Part shown: one piece after another, positions 53,663 through 63,591 of the stretch
How positions within the stretch are numbered: the first letter of the stretch is position 1
Layout: each line of letters begins with the position of its first letter
DNA from: Moritella sp. Urea-trap-13
GTDB taxonomy: Bacteria; Pseudomonadota; Gammaproteobacteria; Enterobacterales; Moritellaceae
Assembly: GCF_002836355.1 (NCBI RefSeq)
Contig: NZ_PJCA01000031.1
Coordinates: 372,001-436,000 of the forward strand
Length of the DNA stretch: 64,000 nucleotides
Direction: 5' to 3'
The notes under the pieces: generated by a model
Seen by the model: the letters and a program-made list of their open reading frames with translations, nothing else
Told to the model about the DNA's origin: nothing
The model's database searches: none
Made by a program: the position numbers and the translations under genes

Positions 53663-53944
53663 CTATAGATTGCGCATTACTTTATGAATAACATTCTCTA
53701 CATCAACTTCAATATATTGTGCTGCGTCTTGAGCATAGACTTCAATATTTTTGTATAGTTCGCCAATCATGGTGATACCGCTGCATTGAATTGTAAGGAC
53801 TATATTTGCGGTGATGATGTCTATCACAGCTTGCTCATCAGAGTTTGAATCAAGTGAATCTATCTCTTGTCGCCATTCTGATTTACCTTTTATTTTTGCT
53901 AATGTACTTTCTGAACTTGTTAGTAACGCGCTGCTAATCCTCAT
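53663..53944 (-). CDS. hypothetical protein (93 aa) between two YbaK-family genes
   Basis: A 93-aa soluble protein, alpha/beta in prediction, with an acidic centre (DSLDSNSDEQAVIDIITANIVLT) and C-terminal helices. No Cys pair, no membrane helix, no motif. AAAGGAG lies 10 nt upstream of the ATG. Gaps of 44 and 21 bp to its neighbours indicate an operon with the YbaK pair, but its role there is unknown. Confidence 0.7.
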   Translation of the reverse strand: MRISSALLTSSESTLAKIKGKSEWRQEIDSLDSNSDEQAVIDIITANIVLTIQCSGITMIGELYKNIEVYAQDAAQYIEVDVENVIHKVMRNL

Positions 53945-53988
53945 GATTTAAAGCTCCTTTGGCTGTGAATAGGGGGACTTAACATGTC

Positions 53989-54507
53989 TTAATGCCTCAA
54001 TTTACCTTGTCTTGGGTGTTCATGGTGATAGCCGCTACCAGCTTTGTTGAAGCCACAGCTGATGATTGTTGGTTGAATTAGGTCAACTAAATCTGCGCTT
54101 TTCATTCTAATGGTTTCGCTGTGGTCTCCGGCATTAAAACTCACTTCTTCTTGTTCTAATAATGCATCAGACATAAAAACGGGCATGTTAAATAGATGAC
54201 CAAACGGCGGCATTGCACCAGTTTCACAATCAGGGAAGATATTTCGGAACTGATGTTCATAGGCTAAATTGACATGACGAGCGCCAATTGAAAACGCGAT
54301 ATTATCAAAATCAATGGTATAGGGTGCAGGCATCACCACCATTACAAGCCGAGTGTCTGCAGTGATAATGACGGTTTTTGCAAAACACATGCCACTGGTT
54401 TTACTTAATTCAGCAATGTGTTGCGCAGTATAACCGGGTGGGTGATGGTCACTTTGGTAGTTTATATAAGCCTGATCTAAATAGTGGGTGATTTTTCGCA
54501 TGAGCAT
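53989..54507 (-). CDS. YbaK-family aminoacyl-tRNA deacylase (first copy)
   Basis: A 172-aa YbaK-like protein. CFAKTVIITAD near residue 40 carries the conserved Lys; PDCETGAMPPFGHLFNM near 95 and FNAGDHSETIRM near 128 match the family and its neighbour. C-terminal HHEHPRQGKLRH is His-rich. The start at 54507 is preferred (GGAG 8 nt upstream); M at 54501 is also possible and the longer 54540 form lacks a site. Specificity is unknown. Confidence 0.84.
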   Translation of the reverse strand: MLMRKITHYLDQAYINYQSDHHPPGYTAQHIAELSKTSGMCFAKTVIITADTRLVMVVMPAPYTIDFDNIAFSIGARHVNLAYEHQFRNIFPDCETGAMPPFGHLFNMPVFMSDALLEQEEVSFNAGDHSETIRMKSADLVDLIQPTIISCGFNKAGSGYHHEHPRQGKLRH

Positions 54508-54647
54508 AATCCATCTCCCGTATTGATTACAGTAACCCATTTATTCAATAGGGGTACCTAGGAGCTTTAATTATAGTTGCTAATGACTATATTGATGCAT
54601 TAAACCAAAGGTTCATAGAAAGAAAAATAGAACGACTTTTTTGAATA

Positions 54648-54683
54648 AAAAAAAGGGTAAAATGCATACACATTTTACCCTTT
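54648..54683 (-). terminator. rho-independent terminator of ygiQ
   Basis: On the minus strand AAAGGGTAAAATG and CATTTTACCCTTT pair around a 6-nt loop, followed by a T-run. Confidence 0.9.
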
Positions 54684-54723
54684 AACCGTTTCATACTTCG
54701 GTGTTACATTAATTTCTTAATGC

Positions 54724-57165
54724 TTAGCGTTTGTTACTGCGCTTAGCCTGTTGGCCTTGACCGCTATTATTTGCAGACTTGTTCGCACCGCCTGGACTAC
54801 TTGCTGATGGTTTTTTAAAACCACCACCTTTAGTACTACCATTGGCATTTTTATTCGCACCCGTGTTGTTAGTAGAACTTCCACCTACAGTAGGTTTCTT
54901 ACGGTTTGGTTTATTACCCGCTTTATTACCGTTTTCGTTAATACCGACACCTTCTTGTGGTGCAAGACCGGTATGTTTTGTTAACGCTTTAGTAAATTGC
55001 TTAGTGCCTGGTTCTGCACGTTGTAGCTTAACCCCTTTATTACTGGTGTTTGGCTTATTCTTACTATTAGCACCACCTTTACCAAGATGCGGTTTCGCAT
55101 TACTTAGTTGTGCTTGTTTTTCTGCCAAGCTTTCTGGCGGCACAAGGTGACGTGGACTACGCCCAATCAAATTACGATTACCCGTTTTAAGCAGGTATTC
55201 GCGAATGATTGGCCAGTTAGCTGGATCATGATAGCGTAATAGTGCTTTATGCAGGCGACGTTGACGCGCACCTTTTGGTACGACTACTTTTTCATCTGTC
55301 TCACGTACTTTATGCAATGAGTTTAGCTCTGTATGATACACGGCTGTTGCATTAGCAAGTGGTGATGGATAAAAATTCTGTACTTGGTCAAGCTTAAATT
55401 TATTTTGTTTTAGCCACAATGCTAACGTCAACATGTCTGCATCATTGGTACCCGGATGCGCAGAGATAAAGTAAGGGATAAGATATTGTTTCTTGCCTGC
55501 TTCAGCAGAGAAACGATCAAACATCTCTTTAAACTTATCGTAGGTGCTCATGCCTGGCTTCATCATGATATCTAGTGGCGATTTTTCAGTATGCTCTGGC
55601 GCAATCTTCAAATAACCACCGACGTGATGTTCTACTAGCTCTTTCACATAACGCGGATCTTCAATCGCTAAATCATAACGTACGCCTGATGCAATTAAGA
55701 TCTTCTTAATGCCTGGTACTTTACGTGCACGGCGATATAGGTCAATTGTTGGCGTATGGTCGGTATCCATGTGTGCACAAATTGACGGGAAAATACAAGA
55801 CAGGCGGCGACAAGTCGCTTCTGCTTTAGCACTCATACAGCCTAATTTGTACATGTTAGCCGTAGGGCCACCAAGATCGGAAATGACACCGGTAAATCCA
55901 GGTACTTTATCGCGAATCGCTTCCATTTCTTTAACGATAGAATCTTGAGAGCGGCTTTGAATAACGCGACCTTCATGTTCGGTAATTGAGCAGAAAGAAC
56001 AACCACCAAAACAACCACGCATAATGTTAATCGATGTTTTGATCATGTCATAAGCTGGGATTTTTTGGTCGCCATAACTTGGGTGTGGAACACGTGCATA
56101 TTCTAAATCGAATACGCCATCCATTTCACCTTCAGCAAGTGGTGTTGCTGGTGGGTTTAACCATACTTCCCGTGCGCCGTGTTTTTGAATCAGTGCACGT
56201 GATGAAATAGGGTTGGTTTCTTGATGAAATACACGTGAAGTATGCGCGTATAACATTTTATCTTTCTTCACCGTTTCCATGTCTGGTAGGCGAATATAAG
56301 TTTCATGCCATGGCATTTGCTTAGGCGCTTGCATCACGATTGGTTTTGCTACATCAGCATCCGAGTTATCGATGACGTCGTCATTATCTTGTTTTGCACA
56401 AGTTTCGTCAATTTCAGTATATGGACTGATAATTGGTTCAATTTTGCCCGGAGTGTCTAATGTACGTGAATCAATACCTTTCCAAGTCGGCAGTGGTTCT
56501 TTTAGCATCACGCCTGTACCACGTACATCTTGAATATCTTTAATTGATTCGCCGTTAGCAAGACGGTGTGCAACTTGGATTAACGGACGTTCGGCATTAC
56601 CATAAATAAGCATGTCAGCTTTTGAATCGGGTAGTACTGAGCCACGTACTTTGTCTGACCAGTAATCATAATGAGCAATACGACGTAGACTGGCTTCAAT
56701 ACCACCAATTACAACAGGTACTTCTTTAAATGCTTGCTTGCAACGTTGGGTATACACTAACACGGCGCGATCAGGACGTTTACCGCCAATATCACCCGGT
56801 GTATAAGCATCATCGTGACGTAATTTAAGGTCTGATGTATAACGGTTGATCATCGAGTCCATGTTACCTGACGTAACACCAAAAAATAGGTTTGGACGAC
56901 CCAACTCTTTAAACGGTTCTACACTTTCCCAATCTGGTTGAGAAATGATACCAACGCGGAAACCTTGTGCTTCTAAGGTTCTGCCAATAATAGCCATACC
57001 AAAACTTGGATGATCGACATACGCGTCACCTGTAACAACAATAACGTCGCAGCTATCCCAACCGAGTTTGTCCATCTCTGCGCGTGTCATTGGCAAAAAT
57101 GGTGCGGGTTCTGTCACCCGATTCTGAAATTTTGGATATGAAAAAAGATCTTTGGCAGTTTGCAT
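54724..57165 (-). CDS. ygiQ: YgiQ-family radical SAM protein with low-complexity tail
   Basis: An 813-aa radical SAM protein. The N-terminal B12-binding-like region ([20 protein letters not shown] near 45) is followed by the cluster motif [16 protein letters not shown] near 390 and [16 protein letters not shown] near 430. YgiQ-type proteins are widespread, but the reaction is not known. The last 130 or so residues are low complexity, rich in Asn, Lys, Gly, Ser and Ala ([27 protein letters not shown]). The start at 57165 has AAGAG about 8 nt upstream; a TTG at 57198 is less likely. Monocistronic. Confidence 0.92.
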   Translation of the reverse strand: MQTAKDLFSYPKFQNRVTEPAPFLPMTRAEMDKLGWDSCDVIVVTGDAYVDHPSFGMAIIGRTLEAQGFRVGIISQPDWESVEPFKELGRPNLFFGVTSGNMDSMINRYTSDLKLRHDDAYTPGDIGGKRPDRAVLVYTQRCKQAFKEVPVVIGGIEASLRRIAHYDYWSDKVRGSVLPDSKADMLIYGNAERPLIQVAHRLANGESIKDIQDVRGTGVMLKEPLPTWKGIDSRTLDTPGKIEPIISPYTEIDETCAKQDNDDVIDNSDADVAKPIVMQAPKQMPWHETYIRLPDMETVKKDKMLYAHTSRVFHQETNPISSRALIQKHGAREVWLNPPATPLAEGEMDGVFDLEYARVPHPSYGDQKIPAYDMIKTSINIMRGCFGGCSFCSITEHEGRVIQSRSQDSIVKEMEAIRDKVPGFTGVISDLGGPTANMYKLGCMSAKAEATCRRLSCIFPSICAHMDTDHTPTIDLYRRARKVPGIKKILIASGVRYDLAIEDPRYVKELVEHHVGGYLKIAPEHTEKSPLDIMMKPGMSTYDKFKEMFDRFSAEAGKKQYLIPYFISAHPGTNDADMLTLALWLKQNKFKLDQVQNFYPSPLANATAVYHTELNSLHKVRETDEKVVVPKGARQRRLHKALLRYHDPANWPIIREYLLKTGNRNLIGRSPRHLVPPESLAEKQAQLSNAKPHLGKGGANSKNKPNTSNKGVKLQRAEPGTKQFTKALTKHTGLAPQEGVGINENGNKAGNKPNRKKPTVGGSSTNNTGANKNANGSTKGGGFKKPSASSPGGANKSANNSGQGQQAKRSNKR

Positions 57166-57320
57166 AAAGTACTCTTGGGTATTAATTTTAGTGCGCAAAG
57201 TTAATTGCGAAGGCTATTTTCACGACTGGGATAAATACAAAAATGAGAACGCCAGTCGTTACTGAGGGCGGATTATAGCCACTTACAAGCTGTTTTGCGA
57301 TTAAAAGTGGCAATAAATAT

Positions 57321-57977
57321 TTAGCTTGTTTGTAACAAGTTGAAAAATTGGTCTAAATTATTCGCTTCGTAATCTGCTTTATAGTCCAGGTTCGTCACCA
57401 CTTGTTCTGAACCAGATAGCCAGACCGTAGTCATACCAAGGGCTTTAGCTGGTTTTAGATTACGCAATTGATCATCAAAGAAGACTGTTTTATGGCTATT
57501 AATCGCGTGAGTATCACAAAGTTGTTGGTAGCTAGCGTTGTGTGGTTTTAACTCATAATTCGCATCTTCTAATGAAAAAATAGCATCAAAACTATCTATT
57601 AAAGCTAATTTAGTCAAAATCTTTGTGGCGTAATGTTTTGGTGAATTGGTATAAATTATTTTACGACCGGATAATTGGTCTATCTGACTGATTATATTTG
57701 GCTGTATTTTTAATGCCGCCATATCAACATCGTGACAATAATGAATAAAATCATCGCGGCTAATATCGTGGTGCTTCACTAAGCCTTTAACTGTGCCGCC
57801 ATATTGCTTGTAATATTGGTTAGATAATAACGTTGCTTCTGGTAATGGGAGAGAAAGGGCGTTAGCAATAAAATGGTGCATCCGCGATTCAACTTGCTTT
57901 AGTATGCCTAACGAAGGATTGTAAAGGGTATCATCTAAATCGAATAGGTAGGTTTCAGCTTGATTAATTTTTTGCAT
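57321..57977 (-). CDS. HAD-superfamily pyrimidine 5'-nucleotidase-like phosphatase
   Basis: A 218-aa hydrolase with FDLDDTLYNP (residues 12-21) as motif I, IIYTNSPKHYATK near 106 as motif II, and FFDDQLRNLKPAKALGM near 166 as motif IV. The DDTLYNP variant and cap layout match the SDT1/YjjG-like pyrimidine 5'-nucleotidase subfamily. It probably dephosphorylates nucleotides. It is divergent from fabV, with ribosome site GAG upstream. Confidence 0.86.
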   Translation of the reverse strand: MQKINQAETYLFDLDDTLYNPSLGILKQVESRMHHFIANALSLPLPEATLLSNQYYKQYGGTVKGLVKHHDISRDDFIHYCHDVDMAALKIQPNIISQIDQLSGRKIIYTNSPKHYATKILTKLALIDSFDAIFSLEDANYELKPHNASYQQLCDTHAINSHKTVFFDDQLRNLKPAKALGMTTVWLSGSEQVVTNLDYKADYEANNLDQFFNLLQTS

Positions 57978-58193
57978 AGGACTCTTCTCTATTTATCATG
58001 CTGCATAGTAGTGTAAAAGCACAATCATGCATAGTCCTCTTAGTTAGTAGATATTGCACCTTGTTTTTTTGTTCAAATACCAGCTAGTTTTTGTGGTTAG
58101 AACTCCAACCAGATGAAAAATGGCAAAAAATAGGTGCTTAATTTTCCAGAAACTTTTATCCTGTCTACTGTGTCTCAACATTGTGAAGATAAT

Positions 58194-59399
58194 ATGATTA
58201 TTAAACCAAAAACTCGTGGTTTCATCTGTACCACTACTCATCCTACTGGTTGTGATTTTAATGTTAAAGAACAGATACAGTATAATAAAGAACAAGGCGC
58301 AATTGAAAATGCACCGAAACGTGTTCTTGTAGTTGGCTCATCAAGTGGTTACGGACTTTCGTCGCGTATTACTGCTGCATTCGGTGGTGGCGCTTCAACG
58401 ATTGGTGTATTTTTCGAAAAGCCGGCAACAGAAAGAAAGCCGGGTACAGCTGGTTGGTATAACAGTGCTGCATTTGAAAAATATGCTGCAGAAGAAGGTC
58501 TATATGCAAAGAGCATTAATGGCGATGCTTTTTCTGATCAAGCAAAGCAAACTGCAATCAACCTAATTAAAGAAGATTTAGGTCAAATTGATCTAGTTGT
58601 TTACTCGTTGGCATCGCCAGTACGTAAATTACCAAGCACAGGTGAAGTTGTTCGTTCTTGCTTAAAACCAATTGGTGAAACATATACGGCTAAAGCTGTT
58701 GATACCAATAAAAACACTTTATTTGAAGCAAGTGTTGAAGCGGCTACAGAGCAAGAGACTCAAGATACTATCACTGTTATGGGTGGTGAAGACTGGGAAT
58801 TATGGATGTCTGCACTAGCTGATGCTGGTGTATTAGCGGACGGTTGTAAAACAGTTGCCTATAGTTATATCGGTACTGAAATTACATGGCCTATCTATTG
58901 GGATGGTTCATTAGGTAAAGCGAAGCAAGATCTTGATCGTGCTGCTCACGCTATTGATGCAGATCTTAAAGCGACAGGCGGCAGCGCTAACGTTGCTGTA
59001 CTTAAAAGTGTTGTAACACAAGCAAGTGCTGCAATTCCAGTGATGCCACTATATATCGCCATTGCATTCCGCGTGATGAAAGAACATGGTTTACATGAGG
59101 GTTGCTTAGAGCAAATTTCACGTTTATTCCGTGGTTCACTTTATCCGCAAGGTGTAAGCAGCGCTATCGTTGACGAAAAAAATCGTCTACGCTTAGATGA
59201 CTGGGAACTGCGTGATGACATTCAAGCTACATGCGTGAAGTTATGGAAAGAAGTGACTGATGATAACCTGTTTGAAACAACAGATTATCAGTACTACAAA
59301 GATGAGTTCTTAGCTTTATTCGGCTTTGGTATTGAAGGCGTTGATTATGATGCTGATGTTAATCCAATTGTTGATTTTGAGCCAATTACGCTAGTTTAA
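58194..59399 (+). CDS. fabV: FabV, trans-2-enoyl-ACP reductase
   Basis: A 401-aa NADH-dependent enoyl reductase, last step of fatty acid elongation, of the triclosan-tolerant type. The Rossmann segment [24 protein letters not shown] near 43, KSINGDAF near 101, and [17 protein letters not shown] near 233 (Y-x8-K active site) fit FabV. The start at 58194 ([10 protein letters not shown]) begins at the usual FabV N-terminus; an earlier in-frame codon at 58134 adds a poor extension. Length is typical (about 400 aa). Divergent from the nucleotidase. Confidence 0.94.
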   Translation: MIIKPKTRGFICTTTHPTGCDFNVKEQIQYNKEQGAIENAPKRVLVVGSSSGYGLSSRITAAFGGGASTIGVFFEKPATERKPGTAGWYNSAAFEKYAAEEGLYAKSINGDAFSDQAKQTAINLIKEDLGQIDLVVYSLASPVRKLPSTGEVVRSCLKPIGETYTAKAVDTNKNTLFEASVEAATEQETQDTITVMGGEDWELWMSALADAGVLADGCKTVAYSYIGTEITWPIYWDGSLGKAKQDLDRAAHAIDADLKATGGSANVAVLKSVVTQASAAIPVMPLYIAIAFRVMKEHGLHEGCLEQISRLFRGSLYPQGVSSAIVDEKNRLRLDDWELRDDIQATCVKLWKEVTDDNLFETTDYQYYKDEFLALFGFGIEGVDYDADVNPIVDFEPITLV

Positions 59400-59454
59400 C
59401 TTAGCGATTAATTGTCGTTATAGATTGTAGCGATTAATTGAACTTTACTTGTAT

Positions 59455-59507
59455 AAACCGTGCCTGTTATTAGATTTTTGATCTAATTCAATAGGTGCGG
59501 TTTTTTT
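59455..59507 (+). terminator. terminator-like hairpin after fabV
   Basis: AAACCG...CGGTTT encloses GCCT/AGG(T) and an inner TTAGAT/ATCTAA stem, followed by T-run. Partly mismatched, but position and T-run support it. Confidence 0.7.
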
Positions 59508-59582
59508 ATATTTGCTTCATTGTTTAACTTCCCGTATATCTATAGCCTTATCTTCTGCATTCAACCAATATGAGGAGTGGGC

Positions 59583-60344
59583 ATGGCCTCTCTTAACAAT
59601 AAAAAACTAGAAAACATCTTAACTGAGTTTATGCAACCCCATCGCGTACGTGACTTCACTGTTAACGGTATGCAAGTTCAGGGTAAAGACACTGTGACAA
59701 AAGTGATCACGGGTGTCACAGCTTCTCAAGCATTAATCGATGCTGCTGTAGCACAACAAGCCGATGCAATTTTAGTCCATCATGGTTATTTCTGGAAAAA
59801 TGAATCACCAGCAATTACCGGTATTAAATACAATCGCATTAAGACCTTGATTAAAAATGATATCAACTTATATGCTTACCATTTGCCGTTAGACATTCAT
59901 CCGGAATTAGGTAATAACGTCGAGTTAGCTAAATTACTGGGCATTACCGTACGCCGCGGTCTAGAACCATGGGATAAAGCCAGTGTTGCTTTGGTGGGCA
60001 AGTTTGAAGACGAGATCTCAACTGCAGAACTTACGCAACGTATTGAAACTCAACTCAAGCGTGCGCCTCTCGTCGTTGATGCTGGTAAGCCGATTAAATC
60101 TGTAGCTTGGTGTACTGGTGGCGGTCAAAGCTATATAGAACTAGCGATAGAGCAGGGTATTGATGCTTTTATTAGTGGCGAAGCGTCTGAACAAACAATC
60201 CATTTAGCTCGTGAGGCCGGTATGAGTTTTTTTGCTGCTGGTCATCATGCAACAGAGCGCTATGGTGTTAAAGCATTAGGAGAATGGTTAGCACAAGAGA
60301 AGGGCCTAGACGTTACCTTTATTGATATTGATAATCCAGTTTAA
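59583..60344 (+). CDS. ybgI-like: NIF3-family protein (YbgI/GTP cyclohydrolase I type 2-like)
   Basis: A 253-aa protein of the NIF3 family, with a predicted dinuclear metal centre. LVHHGYFW near 62, YHLPLDIHPELGNNVELA near 101 and GHHATERYGVKAL near 218 supply the His and Glu ligands. The E. coli homologue YbgI forms a toroidal hexamer; the true reaction is unsettled. The start at 59583 has GAGGAG 6 nt upstream; a GTG at 59577 overlaps it. Monocistronic. Confidence 0.92.
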   Translation: MASLNNKKLENILTEFMQPHRVRDFTVNGMQVQGKDTVTKVITGVTASQALIDAAVAQQADAILVHHGYFWKNESPAITGIKYNRIKTLIKNDINLYAYHLPLDIHPELGNNVELAKLLGITVRRGLEPWDKASVALVGKFEDEISTAELTQRIETQLKRAPLVVDAGKPIKSVAWCTGGGQSYIELAIEQGIDAFISGEASEQTIHLAREAGMSFFAAGHHATERYGVKALGEWLAQEKGLDVTFIDIDNPV

Positions 60345-60496
60345 CAACACTCAACATTAGTTTGATGATGCTCAGCAGTAGTTTGATGACAGTTTGAAAT
60401 GAATGCTTACTTATAAAGTCATTACTGATTATTTCTATTAATAGTGATGGCAATGGGATAGAGCTTTATGAGTAAGCCAGTGTTGTCATTATTAAA

Positions 60497-61447
60497 CTAG
60501 CTATTCATGGTGTTATCGTCTTTAGTCATGTGAATACTGAGTTTCAAGTCGGTTAATATATTGCAAAAATGACGTTGTGTAGGTTGTTCGCACAATGCTC
60601 TGAAGTCACAAGCTAACGCTTGGGCGGGACATAGTTTCTGGCGATAATATTTGGCATATGACGCCGATAAGTGTGCATGAGCTGAATGCACAGCGTAAGG
60701 ATCAATTGTTTTTATCTTGTTCTCATAGCGTTTGATTATTTGTTCCATGGCTTTTAATTGCTTTATTTGATTACTCATCAGCATCTTTTTGCATACGCTA
60801 GCGGTTAATGGTTTTTTAATACAGCCAATACCAGTGTGTAATGCAAATTTTAGCCACAGATCCCAATCTGATACTAATTTTATATTATGATCAAAGCCAT
60901 CGAGTGCCAAATATAAATCTCGTCTCACAAGCACGGTAGATGTACCAATTACATTCTCCGAGAAAATAGCGGCAGCACCTTTAGGGATAACAAATGCATC
61001 TTGGTTATGCTGAAGTGTCTGTTGTTTGAAATAATCACTACTGGTAAAACGGTCATGAGTTACTTCACTTTTATCATTCATTAGCTCACAATTAGTAAAG
61101 CTAATTCCCACTTGTGGATTTTTTTCCATAAACATTATTTGTTGTTGTAACTTATGTTGATACCAAAATGTGTCAGCATCTAGAAATGCAATATATGTAC
61201 CGCTAGCAATTCGGGCTGCATGATTACGAGCAGTCGAGCTGCCTTCAGAGTCTAATTTTAAGGCTATTATATTATTGTGTTTACGACAAAGTTGGCATAT
61301 CCATTCCCAGCTTTTATCCGTTGAACCATCATCAACAATCACGATTTCAATCTTGTTAATACCTTGCTGCCAAACACTCTCAATTGCGCGAGGTAGGGTG
61401 GAAAGGCAGTTTTTACTTGGAATTATGACGCTCACGATTGGTTTCAT
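60497..61447 (-). CDS. family 2 glycosyltransferase
   Basis: A 316-aa GT-A-fold enzyme. VSVIIPSKNCLSTLPRAIESVW (residues 5-26), IVIVDDGSTDKSW near 35, and FLDADTFWYQHKL near 90 (DxD-like motif) are the family features, with DWDLWLKFAL near 195. It transfers sugar from a nucleotide sugar; acceptor unknown. No membrane helix, cytoplasmic. It lies divergent from the acyltransferase-glycosyltransferase genes and probably belongs to the same surface-polysaccharide locus. Confidence 0.9.
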   Translation of the reverse strand: MKPIVSVIIPSKNCLSTLPRAIESVWQQGINKIEIVIVDDGSTDKSWEWICQLCRKHNNIIALKLDSEGSSTARNHAARIASGTYIAFLDADTFWYQHKLQQQIMFMEKNPQVGISFTNCELMNDKSEVTHDRFTSSDYFKQQTLQHNQDAFVIPKGAAAIFSENVIGTSTVLVRRDLYLALDGFDHNIKLVSDWDLWLKFALHTGIGCIKKPLTASVCKKMLMSNQIKQLKAMEQIIKRYENKIKTIDPYAVHSAHAHLSASYAKYYRQKLCPAQALACDFRALCEQPTQRHFCNILTDLKLSIHMTKDDNTMNS

Positions 61448-61642
61448 CTTCGCCCCAACTTATCTATAAATGACAAATCCTTTGCATTAATAATGAGCTT
61501 AGTAGATTTAACTAATATCGGCAGAGATGTTACAAAATTTAATGATTTTTAATCCTTATCATTTTTTAATCTTATTTAACCCATTGTTTTTATATAGTCT
61601 ATTCTTGCTAGATGATTAACCAATGGCAGGGAATGTAATTAT

Positions 61643-62347
61643 ATGGATATGCTTGGTTCATTAAAGTTGTGGTTAAAGCATGACGACAGTAAGCTCGCTA
61701 AAACCTGTCATCGTTATATTCGAGGAGTTATGCACTTTTCGATCCCTGTTATCCCTGTTCTACATCCTTTTATGTTAAGAGTTCACCTCTTCATATCCCT
61801 GTTCTTCGCTAATGTCCTAAGAATTACCTATTGGACGCCATTATTTAAAAGTCGACTACTGACGAAATCCAGTCAATTGTATTTGTATTCGGGTATGCCC
61901 TTGGTACTTGGTCATTTAACCATTGAGTTAGGTGATAACTGCCGTGTGTCAGGTATATCAACCTTAAGTGGTCGAAGTATGAATGGTAACCCATCGCGCT
62001 TAGTAATTGGCAATAATGTGGATATTAGCTGGCAGAATAATATCGCCGTTGGAGGCAATATTATTATTGAAGATAACGTAAGGTTATCTGGACGTGTTTT
62101 TCTAGCTGGTTACCCTGGTCATCCGATTGATCCTCAAGAACGTGCTGCTGGGTTAGCAGATCATGAATCACAAGTCGGTGACATTATACTCAAACGCGAT
62201 GTGTGGCTGGCCACGGGCGTGAGTGTTATGGCTGGTGTGACTATCGGTGAAGGCACAATCGTTGCCGCTGGTAGTATCGTAACTAATGATTTACCTGCGG
62301 GTGTACTTGCTGGCGGTATTCCAGCTAAGGTAATAAAATCATTATGA
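61643..62347 (+). CDS. hexapeptide-repeat acyltransferase (LbetaH), polysaccharide locus
   Basis: A 234-aa protein. The N-terminal third is hydrophobic (FSIPVIPVLHPFMLRVHLFISLFF), suggesting membrane association. From about residue 85 the left-handed beta-helix repeats appear: LVIGNNVDIS, NNIAVGGNIIIEDNVRLSG, DVWLATGVSVMAGVTIGEGTIVAAGS and ending PAGVLAGGIPAKVIK. The enzyme probably acetylates a sugar. Its stop overlaps the next ATG (ATGA), so translation is coupled to the glycosyltransferase. Confidence 0.88.
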   Translation: MDMLGSLKLWLKHDDSKLAKTCHRYIRGVMHFSIPVIPVLHPFMLRVHLFISLFFANVLRITYWTPLFKSRLLTKSSQLYLYSGMPLVLGHLTIELGDNCRVSGISTLSGRSMNGNPSRLVIGNNVDISWQNNIAVGGNIIIEDNVRLSGRVFLAGYPGHPIDPQERAAGLADHESQVGDIILKRDVWLATGVSVMAGVTIGEGTIVAAGSIVTNDLPAGVLAGGIPAKVIKSL

Positions 62348-63561
62348 TAAATTGGCAATGGATTGTATTTGGTGAAGATTGGGGGCGTCACCCAAGTAGC
62401 ACACAACACTTGATGAAGTGTATGGCAACGCAACATCAAGTCTACTGGGTTAACTCAATTGGACTTAGACGCCCAAGGTTGCATGATGGTAAACGTATTC
62501 TTGAGAAGTTGAAACAGCTAAATAATGCCAAAGGTAATGATTTTAATCAGCACGATACTCAGTTGCTGACGGACGCCCAACCTTTGGGTATTCTTGCTCC
62601 AGTCGCAATTCCTTGGCCTGGCAGTCATATTGCATATGTGATTAATCGCTTGTTACTGACCTATCAAACGCGCGCATTACTTGCTAAGCATAAGCATAAG
62701 ACTAAAGACGAAGAGATCGGAACCAAAGCACCAAGAATATTATGGTTATCATTGCCGACGGGTCGCTGCGTTATTAGTTCATTAGAAGAAGATTTGGTAG
62801 TCTATTATGCCGGAGATGATTTTAGTGCATTAAATGGTGTTGATCATAAGCAAGTGAGTGTTGAAGAAATGGCTCTCGTTAAACATGCTGACGTTATCTT
62901 TGCGGCAAGTGAAATAATTGCGAGTCAATTCCCACAAGAGAAAACCTATTTACTCCCCCATGGTGTCGATTTAAAGCACTTCTCCAGCAATTTTGAACGT
63001 CCTAGTAATTACCCTGATGCAGATTTGGTCGTTGGTTATTATGGCAGTATCACCAGTTGGCTCGATTTTGAGTTAATCACGTTTCTTGCGCAATCTAGAC
63101 CTGATGTAACGTTTTTATTTATCGGTAAAATTGAGATTGCGGATTGTGTAATTTTTGAATATAACAACATTATTCATTTGTCTGATATGCCCCACGAGCA
63201 GTTGATTCAATACGCAGCTAACTGGCAAGTATCACTTATTCCATTTGTTGATAATGAGCAAATACGTGCATGTAATCCATTAAAATTGAGAGAGTACCTC
63301 GCCATCGGACATCCTATTTTAAGTACCCGTTATCCTGCCGTTACAGCGTTTACAAATTGCATCTATGTTGCTGATGATAAATATCAGATGTTAGCCCAAT
63401 TAAATCTAACGCTGGTATTGCCAAGTCAGGCGTTAGAGCAACTAAAGAGTCGCTCTCGAAAAATGGTTAAAACTGCAACTTGGCAAGCTCGTTGTGAGCT
63501 TGTTACCACGCTACTGGCCGCACGATTAGCCGAAAAATTGACAATTAAAAGCAACATGTAG
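62344..63561 (+). CDS. glycosyltransferase (GT-B-like)
   Basis: A 405-aa predicted glycosyltransferase. The N-terminal domain starts NWQWIVFGEDWGRHPSSTQHL; the C-terminal half has VVGYYGSITSWLDFELI near 235, FLFIGKIEI near 260 and a family 1/4-like segment LKLREYLAIGHPILSTRYPAV near 322 with the donor-binding Glu. It resembles exopolysaccharide glycosyltransferases that act with hexapeptide acetyltransferases. It overlaps the upstream gene by 4 bp. Confidence 0.85.
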   Translation: MINWQWIVFGEDWGRHPSSTQHLMKCMATQHQVYWVNSIGLRRPRLHDGKRILEKLKQLNNAKGNDFNQHDTQLLTDAQPLGILAPVAIPWPGSHIAYVINRLLLTYQTRALLAKHKHKTKDEEIGTKAPRILWLSLPTGRCVISSLEEDLVVYYAGDDFSALNGVDHKQVSVEEMALVKHADVIFAASEIIASQFPQEKTYLLPHGVDLKHFSSNFERPSNYPDADLVVGYYGSITSWLDFELITFLAQSRPDVTFLFIGKIEIADCVIFEYNNIIHLSDMPHEQLIQYAANWQVSLIPFVDNEQIRACNPLKLREYLAIGHPILSTRYPAVTAFTNCIYVADDKYQMLAQLNLTLVLPSQALEQLKSRSRKMVKTATWQARCELVTTLLAARLAEKLTIKSNM

Positions 63562-63591
63562 CATCAATAATAAGTGCGTAGGGAGAATGTT

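Noticed and set aside
58020-58193. FadR-type operator upstream of fabV
   Set aside because: Only a half-site (ACCAGAT) is visible; the paired half is missing.
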